Below are positions 1 through 14,421 of a stretch of DNA of 64,000 bases, piece by piece (positions within the stretch are counted from its first letter, which is position 1; each line of letters starts with the position of its first letter). The DNA comes from Paraphysomonas bandaiensis (Eukaryota > Chrysophyceae), in assembly GCA_965644295.1 (NCBI GenBank), contig CBFFRP010000144.1, positions 62,001 through 126,000 of the forward strand. Reading direction: 5' to 3'. A program made the position numbers and the translations under genes. The notes under the pieces were generated by a model that had not been told where the DNA came from, searched no databases, and saw nothing but the letters and a program-made list of their open reading frames with translations.

Positions 1-1
1 T

Positions 2-959
2 AAGTGTATGACAACGTATACTACCACAGATGGTGATGTATGCAAGGAATCGACGGTTGAAAACGGTGCGCACGAACATGTCCTCGACTTTATCGGAGGT
101 AATAGTCGAAGTTTATTTGATGAGGTATTGAATATGGATGACACATGCACTGTAGTGACAAGCGTTTGTAGAGTACTATGTCAGAAATGATTGTGAATCA
201 ATCGCGAATTGTCAGTGTGAGTGGGATCCACTTGAAAATCGTGACCGTTGATCAGAATATATATCCCACAAGATTAAATGTCTCAGAATTCAACCAGTAC
301 TTTAGTGATTCCACACGAGTGAGTATTTATCTTGTGTTCATTGCGGTGGAAACCCTAATTGTGTTGTTACCCAGCTCGGTGAGTTTCCTCAGGGTTTATC
401 TGTTCAAAGTCCTTCTCGAGCGTCCACATCTACTACTCCAACAACTGACTGGACTGTTCGCTGCGTCAGTAGCATTCTGAAAGACACCATTCCAGATGAT
501 GCTGCTGATATATCCGTGGCCAAGGATCCTATGTTTTCTGCCACCAAACCACTAGCCAAGTTATCATCTCGACAACCTAATCCAGCCGCAGAAGAGAAAG
601 GTCCCCTCCATAGCAACACAGGTTGACTACTGTGATGTTATACATATACCATAATAACGGCTTTAACACGCATAGGATCGCCCACAACTCCACAACCGGT
701 GGAGTGTGACCTCGATGTACCTCTTCATACTTCTCAGCAGAACGTGCCAATTCATAAGTTGTCGCACATTGAAGCTCAGCAATCATCACCTGCAAATCTG
801 ATATCTGGAATTGCAACCACTCAAGTATCTAAACCTGACACGTGGTCAGAAAACAATAGTGTGACAGCGTTGTCTTCTGCCGCTGAACAATACTTGCGGT
901 CTCTCCCGGATTTGTGGTATATGCTTATTCCACCTATCATTGAAAATGCGAAAGAATAA
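2..959 (+). CDS. 3' part of an unrecognised multi-exon gene
   Basis: I do not recognise this protein. Four exons join in frame: <2..124, 172..318, 393..621 and 676..959, separated by GT-AG introns of 47, 74 and 54 nt; the last exon ends in TAA at 959. The frame is open to the window edge, so the 5' end is missing. The visible product is about 260 residues, rich in Ser, Thr and Pro and probably mostly disordered. The only motif-like parts are an acidic run (KDTIPDDAADISVAKDP) and the C-terminal segment YLRSLPDLWYML, which looks like a short amphipathic binding motif. The coding call rests on frame continuity over three introns, not on homology. Confidence 0.6.
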
Positions 960-2553
960 TATATGATTCGTTAAACGGGTAGTGTTGTCCATACGACTTG
1001 AAATGAAGCGTAGAGATAGTGTACTTTTGTACGACTATTGTCAAGCGTAGTTATACATGTTTAATAACCAGATGTTCGTGTAGTATGTCTCACTGCTGCA
1101 ATCACCTGAAACTAGTGTTTAGCGCAGGTTGAAATCGGAAGTTCCTCACACTACATGTACGTTGAATGTACATGTACAAAGATAGAAAAAATATCGCTGT
1201 AGACCACTACTAATTCAGAATTTATAATAATAATATGTAGTGGTGAATGTCTGATTATTAGCAATAGGCGTTGAAGAGCCTGAACTAATGTAGCAAAACA
1301 ATTTAACTAACTAGTGCTTAACTCTGATATCCTACTAGCTAACTAGTTAACGCTACGAAAGCTGCTTGTGGGTCACCGCAAGCGCGTAAGTGTAACCACT
1401 TTCGCACTATCACTCAAAGCAAATGCAGTGAACAAGCAGAAGAATGTTGATATACCTGACATCTGCTCGGATGCTTGACTTCAGCAGGCAGCCCAATACC
1501 CCGGATGTCCTTGAGATGGGCCCAAAGACATCTACACTAGTGACACATATATTAGTTTCCGTTGTACCACACCAGCATGTGGCAGTATAGTTCTGTAGTA
1601 ACGCACTATAGCCACGTATATGAGGCATGTGAAATGCCACGTGGTCACACAGTCTCAATATGTATACCAAAATTGCAATAGGTTTGGCACATAGACTTCC
1701 TGGGAAATTTCCCAAGTAGATGATGGAAGAAGGTGAGTCATCCAGAAAGGAAATTTAAAAAGTACATCCGCTATAACTCTATATAGTCTAAAGTTACAAA
1801 GAAAAATAACTTGCGGTGTGAAGGTGAAGTATCGGTTATCGTGATTTCATGGCATTGATTCCATTATCGCATCGTAATGTGGGTAAGCTGATATATACTT
1901 AATGATCTCTACTAGTCCTGATAATGACTTCGTTATAACTTGTTATGCTCGTTTCAGTTGCAGGTAACACTGAAGCTTTACCACAGTCGTTTATCGCAGT
2001 CCTAGTTCCAGAAACTATCAAAATTCACGTAAACGATATACCCTCAATGAACATTGTAGATAATCTAGTATTCCACAAGAGATCATAGTGTATTGAGATC
2101 CCACACCATTTCATTAGCAAAATATTGTCAGGCTTATATCTATCGAATCGTTTATCAATACTGCAATGATGTCAAATTCTGATCTATGAAAGAGCTTCGA
2201 AATCTACGGTCGAAAATATTATTATACTGTAAACGCAGGGAAGAAACACCTGAATCGAAGCCTGCTACGTTTGATGAAAGCAACATTGGGTATGTAGAAT
2301 GTAGCACATTCAGCTAGTCATCGCTTCTCGCACCGTCCCAACAAGTACTGCTGTTGATATATCCTTGACAAAATCCTTAACAAAACAACGACCAGCTACT
2401 ACATTATAACTGCACCAAATATTCACGTCAGCTGATCGATATCAATAAATAACAATTTGAACGTATGGAAACATCTCACGAGCTCCCTATGCTACAATAC
2501 TTTGTATGAATAATTATTTACATATACAGCAGCAAATATATTACAACACTACA
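960..2553. other. intergenic, no gene seen; contains one dispersed-repeat copy
   Basis: This 1.6-kb AT-rich gap lies between two convergent gene ends. I find no convincing coding frame. It holds copy A of a dispersed repeat (1238-1525), described separately. The rest shows only short AT-rich runs. Confidence 0.6.
1238..1525 (+). repeat. dispersed repeat, copy A
   Basis: About 290 bp that reappear, diverged and with small gaps, at 37636-37924 in the same orientation. Shared blocks include CTCTGATATCCTACTA, AACGCTACGAAAGCTGCTTG and TTGATATACCTGACATCTGC. A shorter inverted piece lies at 38842-38896. No coding capacity or clear terminal inverted repeat is visible, so it may be a non-autonomous element or the relic of one. 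The identity of the family is unknown. Confidence 0.7.
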
Positions 2554-5500
2554 TTAAGACATCATATTGCTGTGCGAAGTCATCCTTCTAGATCGTTGCG
2601 ATGGTTGTAAGCTTTTAGAGGAATCTTTGCTGATCGGAGTAAATGAAAATTTCAGTTTTTTGGGACTGTAGTTCTCATTACTCATGTAGCGATCCTGCAG
2701 TTGTTCGTACTCAGAAGCGATTTTCTCCATTCCTACAACAATAATATCTCTATAAATTTCCCACATCATGAAAGCCTCATCAATTGGCACATCGGGGAGT
2801 ACATCATCAATAGGACTGGAACCTGGAGATGGAGACTCAGCAATATCACTTAAAGAATGAGACAGCATTCCCTTTTTCCGGACAGGCGGTGTAACAACCT
2901 TTTTCTGTTTAGTACCCGAAGACGCTATCGGCTGAATGTGTGCAGATGCCAAGTCACATGCCACACATACGCCAACTACACTCGACCAAAACTCTTTCAC
3001 TAAGTCGCTTCTTATTTCTGCAGAATCTGTTGACATTATTCTGGGCGGTGGATCTATGTTACGAAGCTGTTTTTGTCGCTCCGCACTGCGATTCCTTTCG
3101 CTGACGTCAAGTGGGTAAAACAACTTCGGGTCACTGGCAAGCTCTCGAATCAAAATGACAGCCGAGCTCTTTGAAGGCAAGTGCCCACATATCCAATAGA
3201 ATAACACCAACTTATCTTGTTTGTCCAGTCGCGGTGATGACGCGAACAGGCGCTCGCCAAATTCAGCAACAGACACATCGTCTTCATCATGACTGAGAAG
3301 CTTAAATCTACATATCCAATTATCTCGGGTTCCACGTATGTTAGCTGCAGCAGATATCTTTAGGGCATCGGATGGACTAACGTTAGTGTTTTCAGGTGTG
3401 GTAACGAAAGCAGGGTCCATGAGAGAATAGTGAAGTTGCCGGCCCGACTTTCCGCCAGATCCTGACGAGGAAGCGCCACTGATTCCAGTGATCCCACCTG
3501 TTCCACCTACATCGCTTGAGACAACCGGCAATGGCTGTAGCCAGACCTTGACAGCTTTTAACGACGAATCCCAGGGGCTATATATCTTTTCGTTATATCC
3601 GTACAGGAATATCGACTCATGCATATGACGAATACACCCTGCGGAGAGCACGGTACGGGCATCTGGCCGAGACTTCACTTGCGACAACAGAAAGCACTCC
3701 AAATAATTTTCGAAATAATTGGATGGAGGGAAGAACTTCAAACATGCCCGCAATACTCCCCATACGCGAAGCTCGGCATCTTCCGAAGGATTTTCACGGA
3801 TTTGCTTCACACACTGCATTAATATTTCATCTCGCATGATGGGACAGCATCGTCCCAAATTGATCAAGTTACGAAGGAGTACTTCTGGGGCACAAGAAGA
3901 GTTTTCCTCCAACACTTTAGTGGAGTGTGTAAAAATAATAACTGCAAGAGCAGCTAACACTGGCGTCAATTTGGTCAGGGATGTGCCGATTAAGCCATCA
4001 GTATGCCGCAACATGGAGTGTTTTAATTCGGTTGACTCCAAAGCCAGGCGCATCGAAAACTCAGATGGAGATCTTAGTCTGCCAAATTTCTCGATTGAGA
4101 ACTCCTCCTGACACTCCGGTAGCCTCAGGAATGATTTTTTAATTTTAATAGTTTCTGTTGCCACGCCATACGAATTTTTGTCAGCCGCAGCTTCAGCTAT
4201 GAGAACGCGAGTTAAACTAGCTTCATTAAGATGTAACAGAATAGCCGCACGACGAGCAACGGGGTGGTTTTTTATTCCTAGTGATGTCGCTAGGTCGTAT
4301 ATCATACGTTGTGCTGCCCGGCCTGTCACCATTCCACAACCATTCAAGTTCAAATCTTTCAAGCCAGTTTCGAACTGACGAAGGACTGCTAGTCGTGATG
4401 TTGCATTGTCTATGAGGTAACCACTTATATTAAGCTTTTTTGCAGCCTCAAGAGCATCTTCTATACTATAAATACAAGGAAATTAAAACCGTGAACAAAT
4501 CTGGGCAATACCCACCTTGATATTTTGTATATATGGGACGCGGCGTTCAACTCCTTTCTGACTTTGTTGATAGATTTCAGTACCGATTGCGCCCGTTCGA
4601 GAGTTCGGACAAGCCCCAAATCACCGCTTACTGCCACGCTGGCTTCCCTTGCCTCGAGTATGATAGTCTCCAGGTTGTCCGCATTGCCCTTCGTGATACC
4701 CTCTCTCAAGTCTTTGCAGAGTCGCATCATATGTAGAGCTCGGCCTATTTCCGTTGCGTAGTGGCTCAGCTCGTCCTGCACAGAGGTGTGTACTCCTTGA
4801 TGAATGGCCTCTTCAGACAGGTTTCCAGCAAGCTGTATAGATCCATCGTGAAGAGCTTTCCTTACTTCCGCGACAATGGCTGCAGATAAAAGTAATTTTT
4901 CCACTTGTTCCTGTACCTTACTCTTCGGAGCTGTAGTTTCAACCTTCAGGTCAGGTTTCTTACCGTCAGAAGCTCCAACATCGCCTTGAGGATAATGCTT
5001 GCGATACCGCTTTAGCGCCGGCGATGTGACAGGTACACCAACCACCCCAGATGATCCAGATGATTCATCCATGGAAGATAATGCAGCAACAATATCGCTT
5101 TTCCCCCCTGCACTTGAATAACGTAGTGATAGTTTCTTCATATCACTTGCAATTCCAAGGTCATGCATGCTACGCTCTGCCCTTGATATGGCATCTATTA
5201 GGCTATCCACTTGCAACGGATCAGTATCAACGATCCTGGACACAAATAAAATGAACACTTCAAAACAATTGAAAGCAAGTAATTACCCATTGCTACATCT
5301 CGCCCAGCCAGTTTTCAGTGCTTTAGACAGATCTACAATAGATGTGCGCATTTCTAGCTGGTTGCGAATAACCTGTAACTCTTTCTCCGCCATTTCATCA
5401 ACACCAGCAATATCTTCACCACTGTTTGCGTCCAAATCGATCAATAGCTCTTCTACTTTGGGCCAATCATTCTGCTTCATCGCGGCACGTAGACAGCGTA

Positions 5501-8500
5501 TGGTATATACAGTCTTATACAGCAATTTAGCCTTTTGAGTGTATAGTCCATGTTGGCGTGCTTGTGCGAGTGCTTCATCCAGAGTACAGATGTCTATTGT
5601 ATCCAGGTCTATGTCCGCCCGGTTCATACTTGCATAGGAATAGCGGCGAGAGGGTTTGCCGGAGGTTGCAGAAACTGAAGAGGGTGTTCCTACTTTCCGA
5701 TCACCCCGCGACTTGGACAAATTTCGAGGAGAATAAATATCAGGTCCATCAGAGGAAAGACGAATTAATCCGTCCTGGTCCTGATCTCCCGTAATCTTGA
5801 GAGACATTTCCAAAGAGGTAGAACTCGAGACATCGAAAGATTCAAAAGCTGAAGTCAGGGCAGAAATTGCAGCAGAATTGTCTCTTTCAGATCTCGCAAA
5901 AGCCACTTCCTCCACGACAACAGCAGGGAGAGTTTTTCCCCATGATGCCAACATTTCCAAAGCTTTCGATATACCATCATTGTCTTTTGCACGCTGAGCG
6001 CATCTCAAGCAGTATATCATCTCTGCAACATCGACAATATCACGAACTTCAGGTGTTTGATATGTAGCATCGTGAGCTTGGGCCAATAGCTTCGAAAGCG
6101 CGGTAGTATCGACAGCAGAAACATTCATTTCACCTAACTCCCCAGTTGCATATCCAGTCTGTAATGCTGCTGTCAAGCCTGTAATTAAAAGAGCATTTTG
6201 ATGCATGATGAACGCCTTCTTTGCTTCGTCTTGAACACATGGTGGGCAGCGATACACATTCACTTCGAACCATCGCAGCGCCTGCGCTACCTGTATGTTA
6301 TCTTGAGTGGACAGACCCACCCTGAGGAGGTGGACATTCTTGGCACACTCCAGTAACTGTTGCGTTGATATAGCAGTGATGTCGGAGGCCTCTGCTTCAT
6401 CAATTACAGCAGACAAATACTCATGATATGGATCGTCTTCACTGCTGGGGTCACTGCCGAGAACTTCTTCCAGTTTATTGGCTGTAATTCGATTATGTGC
6501 CTCTTGTCGGGCACTGATCAGCTCAGGAACGGCATATGGAACGAGTGAAATTGGATGAACAACATCTTCTCTAGAAGCTAATAAATTCACATATTCCCAG
6601 TCCGAATTGATAACCGCATCTCGTAAAAGACGTAGGCTGCGAGCACAATTACATAAATCATCTAATACGATGGTCGAAAAGTCAAGTTTCTCAACATATG
6701 ATATAATATCATCCAGTGATTCACAAGACAAAAAGGATTCACTTGGCACATTCACGCTTGTACGAGTACTTGAGGAAGTACCACCGATACTCGCAGCACT
6801 TCTCGATGCATATACTCTACACGCCATAGTAACACTGTCTTCAAGCTGCTTATTCACTTCCCGAATATGGGCATCTTGAGTGACGAGAGCAACCTACAAA
6901 CACAAGCACAGTAACCACAACGATCATATTTTAAGTAATGAGCTGCTACTACCTCATTACGACAGAGTAGCCAGCCAGCATCCTTCGGATTCCTACTTTT
7001 TACTTCATACATGGACTGTACAATAGACTTGACACTACTCAAGGCTTGTGAAGCGGATTCCGGATTTTCGTACGCTCGTAATAGAGCTTCTCTAAGCGAC
7101 ATCACAGACCGGCTTGCATTAAGCAACTCATTCGCCCGTTTCGATTTTACAGCAGTTTCCATGGCAAAATCACAAGCGGCAGCAATCCCTCGAACATCGA
7201 CATCCGTGAGGTCAAGATTTCCCGGTTTACCTGAAATACTTCCCTTGCATATTTCATCTTCCAAATGTCCACATACCATAATATTTTCCGCAACAGAGAG
7301 TACCAGATTTATTTCCGGAAGACCACGCGAATGCATGTTTCCTGCTTCAAGAAGATCAGCAGCTCTGTCACGTACCTGTTCCCACGGAGTCGGATCCTCC
7401 ACTAGCATTGCTCGAAGTTTCAGGATCTCTTCTGAGGTATGAAGCAAAGAAAGTGCCTCATCAGTGCGAGGAGTAAGCGTGCGGCATGCATTAATCGCGC
7501 CGCTCAACAGCTCGCAGTTCACATCAGAAGTATCTTTAAAGTCGTCGACAGTTCCATCGAGACGACCAGTTTCAAGAGCCGTGCTGATGTTATTGATTAT
7601 CCATCGGTTCTCACACTCTAGTCGAATTACTTGGACCTCTTGTCGACATGCATCAGGAAGGGGATGATATGTGCCAGTCAGTGCTTCTTCCAGCAAAGCT
7701 GGAACGCTATCCCACTGTCCTTTAAGTATCGCTGTTCGAATATCTAGCATCAAGTGCGCAGCCTTACAAAGCTTTTCTACCGGCGTTGGCAACGTGCTGT
7801 TAGTTGCTTTTAGGAGTGCGTCCTTTCGTTCTAGTACAAGCTCAAGTCCATCAGTTCGAATTTTTGATAAATCGATTTGACCAACCATTTCATTAGACGA
7901 CACACCATTCTCAAGGAGTGCTTTAGATACTTCTCCTTCCAGTTGAATCATGGTTACATGATTCTGAAGTAAGTCAAGTTCCTCCATCAACACACTCATT
8001 AAATAGTCGAATTCCTTCTTTGAAAACTGTGCCACCGAACCAACAGCGCTTGGCCCTTTCATATCAAATGACTGTCCACTTTCACTTTTCGTAGGGTCAG
8101 GAATATCCACAGAATCACGTTGCTTCAGTGAAGACAGTTCATCCGTGATTTCAGTGGACTTAAGCTTCAGCTGTTTAATCTTCTCCAACCACATCGAAGA
8201 CAAGTTTCTTACAATGTTCCACTGCGACTGTGACGCCGCTTTACGACCTTTTAGCACTATTTCAGATAGACTGTGGAGTCCCATGAGAAACTCTCCTCTT
8301 GACGTCGATGGAACAGATGCTACGTTTCCAAGTGCAGCTGTCAGTTTGTAGAACTCTATTTTTTCACAATCGATATCCCCAGGGCGTCCTTTTATAGCCT
8401 CTTCCAATAACGATGTCTTTAGAGCTCGTAGGGCGTCTTGGTTGTGAACTGCAACACCGATGGCCTCAATTTCCACGGTGCACATTGTTGTGTACTTGCC

Positions 8501-11500
8501 AAAACTTCCTGCAGATGGATCTCCTAGACCTTCGTCTTTGGCACGCATTAACTGCTTTCTAGCACCACCCCAGTCACCTGTCAAAACAGACCTACGGAGG
8601 TCACGAATAATAAGTAGTGCAGAATATAATATATCAGCCCTACGAGTTTTGCATCCTTTCGTTTGGCATTTGTGAATAGCCTCTTCCAGAGATGATATCG
8701 TGGCGTGGGACATATCCAAAAACCCGAGATCAACAGTACTCGGTTGTGGCTGGTCACTCATCAGTGCGTTTTCACAACTTGCAACAAGAAGGGCGTTGCC
8801 AACTACGCTATTAGCTTCCGCAATCTCGGGCGCAATACATGGTGTAGCTTCTGCTAATTTGGCAGCATCAATTTCTTTCAAAAAGACGTTAGCCATATCC
8901 CATTGACAATTCGTGACAGCAAGTCGTAAGCGCTGTATAAGCGTGGCACTTCCAATGAGTGAGAGAAGATATGGGGAGAGCGCAGTTTCGCTGTATCTTT
9001 CTTGTAATCTTCTGGCAACTTCAAGTCCCTCTTGAAGCAGTTCAGTTGACAAAACTTCCATGTTCGGTACAAATTCATCCTCTATGTCAATTTTTGCAGT
9101 GTTGGATGATGATTCAGAAGTCGCAACTCGCATAACAGAGTGTCTGCGGGCAGATTTTTCCGATGATACGAGCAAATATTTTACCGGCAAAGGGAGGGTA
9201 AGTCCTTTCTCTAACAAAGCAGTGCTCTCCCTGTAGTCAGTTTCACAGCCCATCACATGCACTTCATCCATTATTTCCTCTGGAAAATGGTCACGGAGAT
9301 TTTCAAGTTCACGGAAAGCTACTCGTTGCTCATTTGTACCCAACAGCTGAAACGCACGCCGCGCCTCGATTAAGCATTTCGCGACAGTTACTAGTGTTTT
9401 CAATGTACTTTTGGATCGTGGATCTTCTTTGAGACATTCTTCTGCAATTCGGATTCCGCTTTTCAAGCTGTCACTGCTTATATCTTTTTTGTTTATTTGG
9501 CCAATCGTCCCAGAAACTGCTCCAACCTGCACAATTAAAATTATCAACGTGAGCCACAATTACAAATTGTCAACCTTCATGGCTTTCAATAGCACTTGCT
9601 TGGCGTTAAAATTTCTGGACTCAGCCACCGTTATCAGCAACTAAAACATTATAACAGCAGTGAACTGTCATCGAAAACAACAGCAATATACTGTACCTCC
9701 TCTTTTACTTTGGCTAGTACTTTCGGGATCCAATGATCGTTGTTGTTGCGTCGAGAGATGGGTATATCAAACTTATCTAGGCGATTCATTTCCAACACTT
9801 GTTCATAATTTTCTGAATGAAAATAAGTTCGGGCAGTGTTGACAACTGAAGCAGTTTCATATAATCGTCTGGATAGAGTACAAAAGTATCGCTCTTGTAT
9901 TTTTTCCACTGATAAACTCTAAAGCAATGGTTAGGTATAAAACGTTGAGTGTTAATAAAAATTACCTCATCGTTAGTTTCTACTCGCCAAAGAGTCACTA
10001 CCTCTTCCAAGGATTTCGAAATGACTTCTGTGTGCTCCTTATTCTGACACAAGTTAGAAAATATTAATAAGTGCGGAAACTAACCAATATGAGCTGTGTC
10101 GATCCGCTTTCATCTTTAAATGTGCGCGGTTGCTCTAACGCAGTAGCTATTACACACTGTCAACGTGATTAGTCAGTACAATGCAATAAAGTTGAGTGGG
10201 ATACCTCAGCGTATCTTTCCATAGCATATTTTCTAGATGTCATTACTTCTCTCCGAATATCGTCAACCACTTGTTTAAATGGCCCAGAAAGGTCGATACT
10301 GCGTTCAACTAGCATTGCATTGTACAATCGGGTCCCATCATCAATGTGAGATAGATCTCTCAGAGGAAAAGATGGTATAGATAACTTTTCTGGTGGCTCA
10401 GGAAAGTCCTCAATGATACCTTCATTTCCCTCCGCACTTCCTGTGTCGTCCCCACTGCAGTCAACAGGGGTATTTTTATACAACTCCTCCATGCCAAATC
10501 CCATAGACGACTTCTTTCTTAAAACCTTTTTTCCTCTAGCTGATTCCATTGCTGCATACAACTCAGAGCGTCGCATGAAACGGCACGAAGTCACAGGGGA
10601 GGACTCTGTTAATGCGAGTATAACTTCGAAGTTATCATCATGCACAGCCTTACGGAGAGAAAGAACGCTTTCAACTAAATGCAACAGGCAACTTGCCTTG
10701 GCACCAATTGATTCTATCTTTTTCACGTTCGAAATTGCAGCTTCCAGCGGATTTGGGTCAACACTTACAGATGACACCTCACCTTGAATTTCAGCCTCAC
10801 CACTTGACACGCCTTCACAGAGCATTGGCAATACGACATGTACATCTACTCCTTGAGCAACGAGAGCAACTTCTTCTCTTATAGCTCTTGTTATGGAATT
10901 GCTGAGAGTCCTCAAGCTATCTGACACTATCGAGCACTCGGGTGGCCATATACTTTTCGACATTGCAAGAATATCTACAACTGTATCTGCTACTTTCCTC
11001 CAGCATCCAGCAAGCCAGGAATTCCTTATATCGATAATGGCATCGACAACTCCTAACATATTCTGCGATGGTATAGTGGTCAATGGATGTGTATATCCGC
11101 TTTTCTCAAGCACAGGTGATACACATTTCTTGAGGTCTGCAATTGATGACCGTAACAACTCTCTTACTCTATCACTATCAGAAACAGATTCCAAAGCCTC
11201 GCCTAATTCATCAGTCATCGCCATTGAAATCTCACCCTGCGAATCCCTTAAAATATCACTAGATGCCCTTATCACATCGATCTCCGTCATGAGTCTTGCA
11301 TGTAATTCCGCAGCAGGTTTTCTTTCATTTTCACAAAATGGTCCAAATTCATCTGTCAACTCGTTGATTCTCGCCAAGCAATGGCCAAGCTCTTCTTCAT
11401 CGAGTACATTCAGCGCCTTGCGTAATGACTGCACAGCTTCTGAGCGACTCCTAAGTTCGCACTTCTTAGAATTTACAGCAGTAAAAGTTTGATGAACAAT

Positions 11501-14421
11501 TTCCAACTGTTCCGCTTCCTTTACAACTTCGCAAAGTGCATTATATTCCTCAACTACATCCAAATATTTACCGGACAAATCTTCAGCGAGAAATATGTTT
11601 AGGTTGTCAATACAAACGCTAACTGTTTGGAGACGCTCCAATAAGATTCTACCTTCCTTTACAACATAACATTGAAGGTCAACATCATAGCAATACTGCA
11701 AACTGTTGTAGATATCAGGTATTGCATCAATTTCACTCATATTGTTTTGCATTCCCCATTTCATAGCTGTCAGTACTTGACTCCTCGCGTCCCACAAAAC
11801 ATGGAAACGCTCGGCAGCCTTATGCCGCCGGTGTGTTGCTTGTATAAAGAGTACCGCACGTAACCCCACGTCCATCTTGTCTTGCTCAAGCGCGTTGTGA
11901 ACGTCTGGTCTATAGAACACCATCGTGCGACCAAGCTTCATGTCTGTGTACACAGATTTTTTGTTCGCCAAGCCCTCGAGTACAGCTGCGCACCGCTTAC
12001 TGTCGGACTCCATGGCATTCAAGACAGGGACTGGAATGCCGGAAAGCAACCTATAAGACGCAAGGAAATCAGCATGAAGCTTTCTCGTCGGATATCCACT
12101 TTTACGAATCTGTATGGCCTATAGCAAAGAAGTAATTCAAATTCGCTAACAAAGCTATATGCAAGACCTACCTCGAGCACACCACTGTACCGGAGCTGGC
12201 GGAGAACTAGATCTGCATCAAAATGATTTCCACTCTTAATATTATTGGGCTTGATGCAGCGGACAAAGTGGGGCTCTGACTCCTGCAGAACGGTCACAAG
12301 CTGTTGAAGCTGACCTGTGAAACGTGAGGCCAGTGTATCTAGCTGTCGCTGGTGTTTGCTGGGATGCCCGCTGCCACTCAGCTTTCTGCTGTCATTTACA
12401 CTTGACAACATGTCCGGGCTGTTGGAATGCATGATGTCTTTAAATCTTAGCACTGATGACTTTGCTATCATCGATTCCAGGTGATCATACATTTTATCTT
12501 TATTTTTATCCAGAAAGTTAGTAGCGTCATATAACACTGACCCTGCAAAGTGATTGATCTCAAAGTGCTCATTTCTCATCCGAAAGTCACGTTTGAATCT
12601 GGATGATTTCTCCTTGTGTTCTTTCTCAACCTTTCTGATAAACCCTTGGTCGCTTCCTTGAGGCAGTCTGAGTTCTTCATCAAGTAGTGCAAAAACACCA
12701 AACGGCTTTGATTCGAGTAGACTGAGCACATCCTGGTTATCCAAGGTCTCCACTCGCTCAACAGTTATTCCTTCTGCTGAATACGTTTCTTGCTCCCTCT
12801 TCAAAACATAGTTGATAAAATATTGCTGCAGCTTCTCGTTACCATAATTGATACAGAGCTGTTCAAAGGAATTCGATGTAAAGATTTCGAATCCAAATAT
12901 ATCTAAGAGACCAATGGATACTATTTGTCCACTCTGTGCAGACATTCGACGTTTTCCCTGCCTTTGGCGCTGGTGATTCTCTTTCGACAGCTTGGGGCTC
13001 TCCGTGAACGCAAGTGACTTGTTTGCATAGGAAACTATATGAGAGAACAATCTACCGTATATTTCCTTCGCAAAAGCATTTCTGGTGTCCACAGCTTGCT
13101 CCGTGTCCAGCGGAACTACCATAACCTCCCCCCTCACTTGTATGGTGCGGATCGTTAAGGCTTCAGCCAGATCATCCTCTATAAACCCCAGTAGCTCAGC
13201 AGCTCGTGCCAGGCATCCCCTTGACTCATCACTTAATGCTGCTCCACTGTCAGTGGAATCAGGGACAAATGTAGTGTTGCCCAGATAGAGTATAGCTTTG
13301 AGGGCGTCGAATATAGCGGTTCTATCTTCCTCTATAGTAGGAGCCAATGAACATTATAGCAAAATATGTTTGTCATCATTCCTTACCGCTAAAGTTCAGA
13401 TCATGGAAGGCCCGAAGTGTCTCTTGAAAGTCAGCATAATCGTCAACTCCTTCAATGACTACACATCCGGACTGATTGAGGTATGCATAGTCCTCCGGAT
13501 CTCCGAGTCCAAGGTCGGGATCGGAGCACATCTGGTAGAAAATGTGATAATTTCGCTCCTCTTCGGCTTGACTCACGACACGACTCTTCTCCAGCAAGTA
13601 CTGAGTAATATTGGCACCGACTAGACAAAACTTTCCTCTACCACAGTTGAAGTTTATTTCCAGCCATTTTCCAAACCGGCTGGAATTGTTATTGCGGCAA
13701 GTCTTGGAATTACCGAAACTCTCGAGAAGAGGGTTTGACCCAAGTACCCGGTCCTCAATTGCGGTTGTATCGCCCCCGGTGCTATTACCCCCCCCAGCAC
13801 TCACCATAGAAGCGGCGGAAAGATATTGTAAACACTTTTTGGTCGTTTCAGTCTTTCCCTGTTAAGCAGAATACCATGAGCAAAGTGAAAGTGATTGTGA
13901 AGTAGCCAACTTACCGCTCCACTCTCTCCACTGATTACAATAGCTTGCCTCACATACTTTTGCTTCAGTGACAAATAAGCTTCCCGTGCGATAGCCCATA
14001 TATGTGGCGGTTGCCCTTTCGAATCTATTCTATTTGGATCCAAGAAATAATTAAACATTTGTTCACTGTACAGTTCTTCCAGAAAGCAGTAAGGATTGAT
14101 CGCAATCAAAATAGGGCCAATTGCGGAATATATTTTCTGAATATTATAACGCTGATGCAGATTCCAAAGTATAGAGGGCTCAGATATGTCGACAGCATCT
14201 GTGAGGTCATCGTACAGTGACTTGAGCGTTATCTCACCAGGAGAAGGAATCATGCTCACGATGGACACCCTGCTGGTCCACACCACATGACTACCCTCAT
14301 ATAGCTCCATCTGATACTCCCCATTAGGACTTGGATCGACAGATATGAGTCTAGCAGCCGTATAAGAGTCATCCTCGTCCTCCACCCAATAGTACTGGTC
14401 CTTTATTAGCTCCACAGCCAT
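2554..14421 (-). CDS. giant unconventional myosin with helical-repeat tail and MyTH4 domain
   Basis: An actin-based motor. Twelve exons join in frame: 14421-13915, 13858-13387, 13331-12172, 12118-10205, 10132-10085, 10037-9966, 9918-9697, 9640-9575, 9526-6953, 6893-5287, 5235-4516 and 4465-2554. The product is about 3757 residues. The order is: an SH3-like N-terminus; a motor with P-loop GESGAGKT (split by intron 1, residues about 164-171), switch I NNNSSRFGK, switch II LDIFGFE, FVRCIKPNN and the converter; one IQ-like motif near 801-815 (FIQATHRRHKAAERF); about 2400 residues of helical tail; then a MyTH4 domain at about 3245-3385 (genomic about 4092-3673; RNLINLG, LMQCVKQI, FFPPSNYFENYLECFL). 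No FERM domain follows. MyTH4 domains in known myosins bind microtubules or cargo. The motor and MyTH4 calls are firm; the myosin class and cargo are unknown. Confidence 0.93.

Noticed and set aside
1410-1715. 101-codon minus-strand frame
   Set aside because: It overlaps the dispersed repeat and is not open in copy B.
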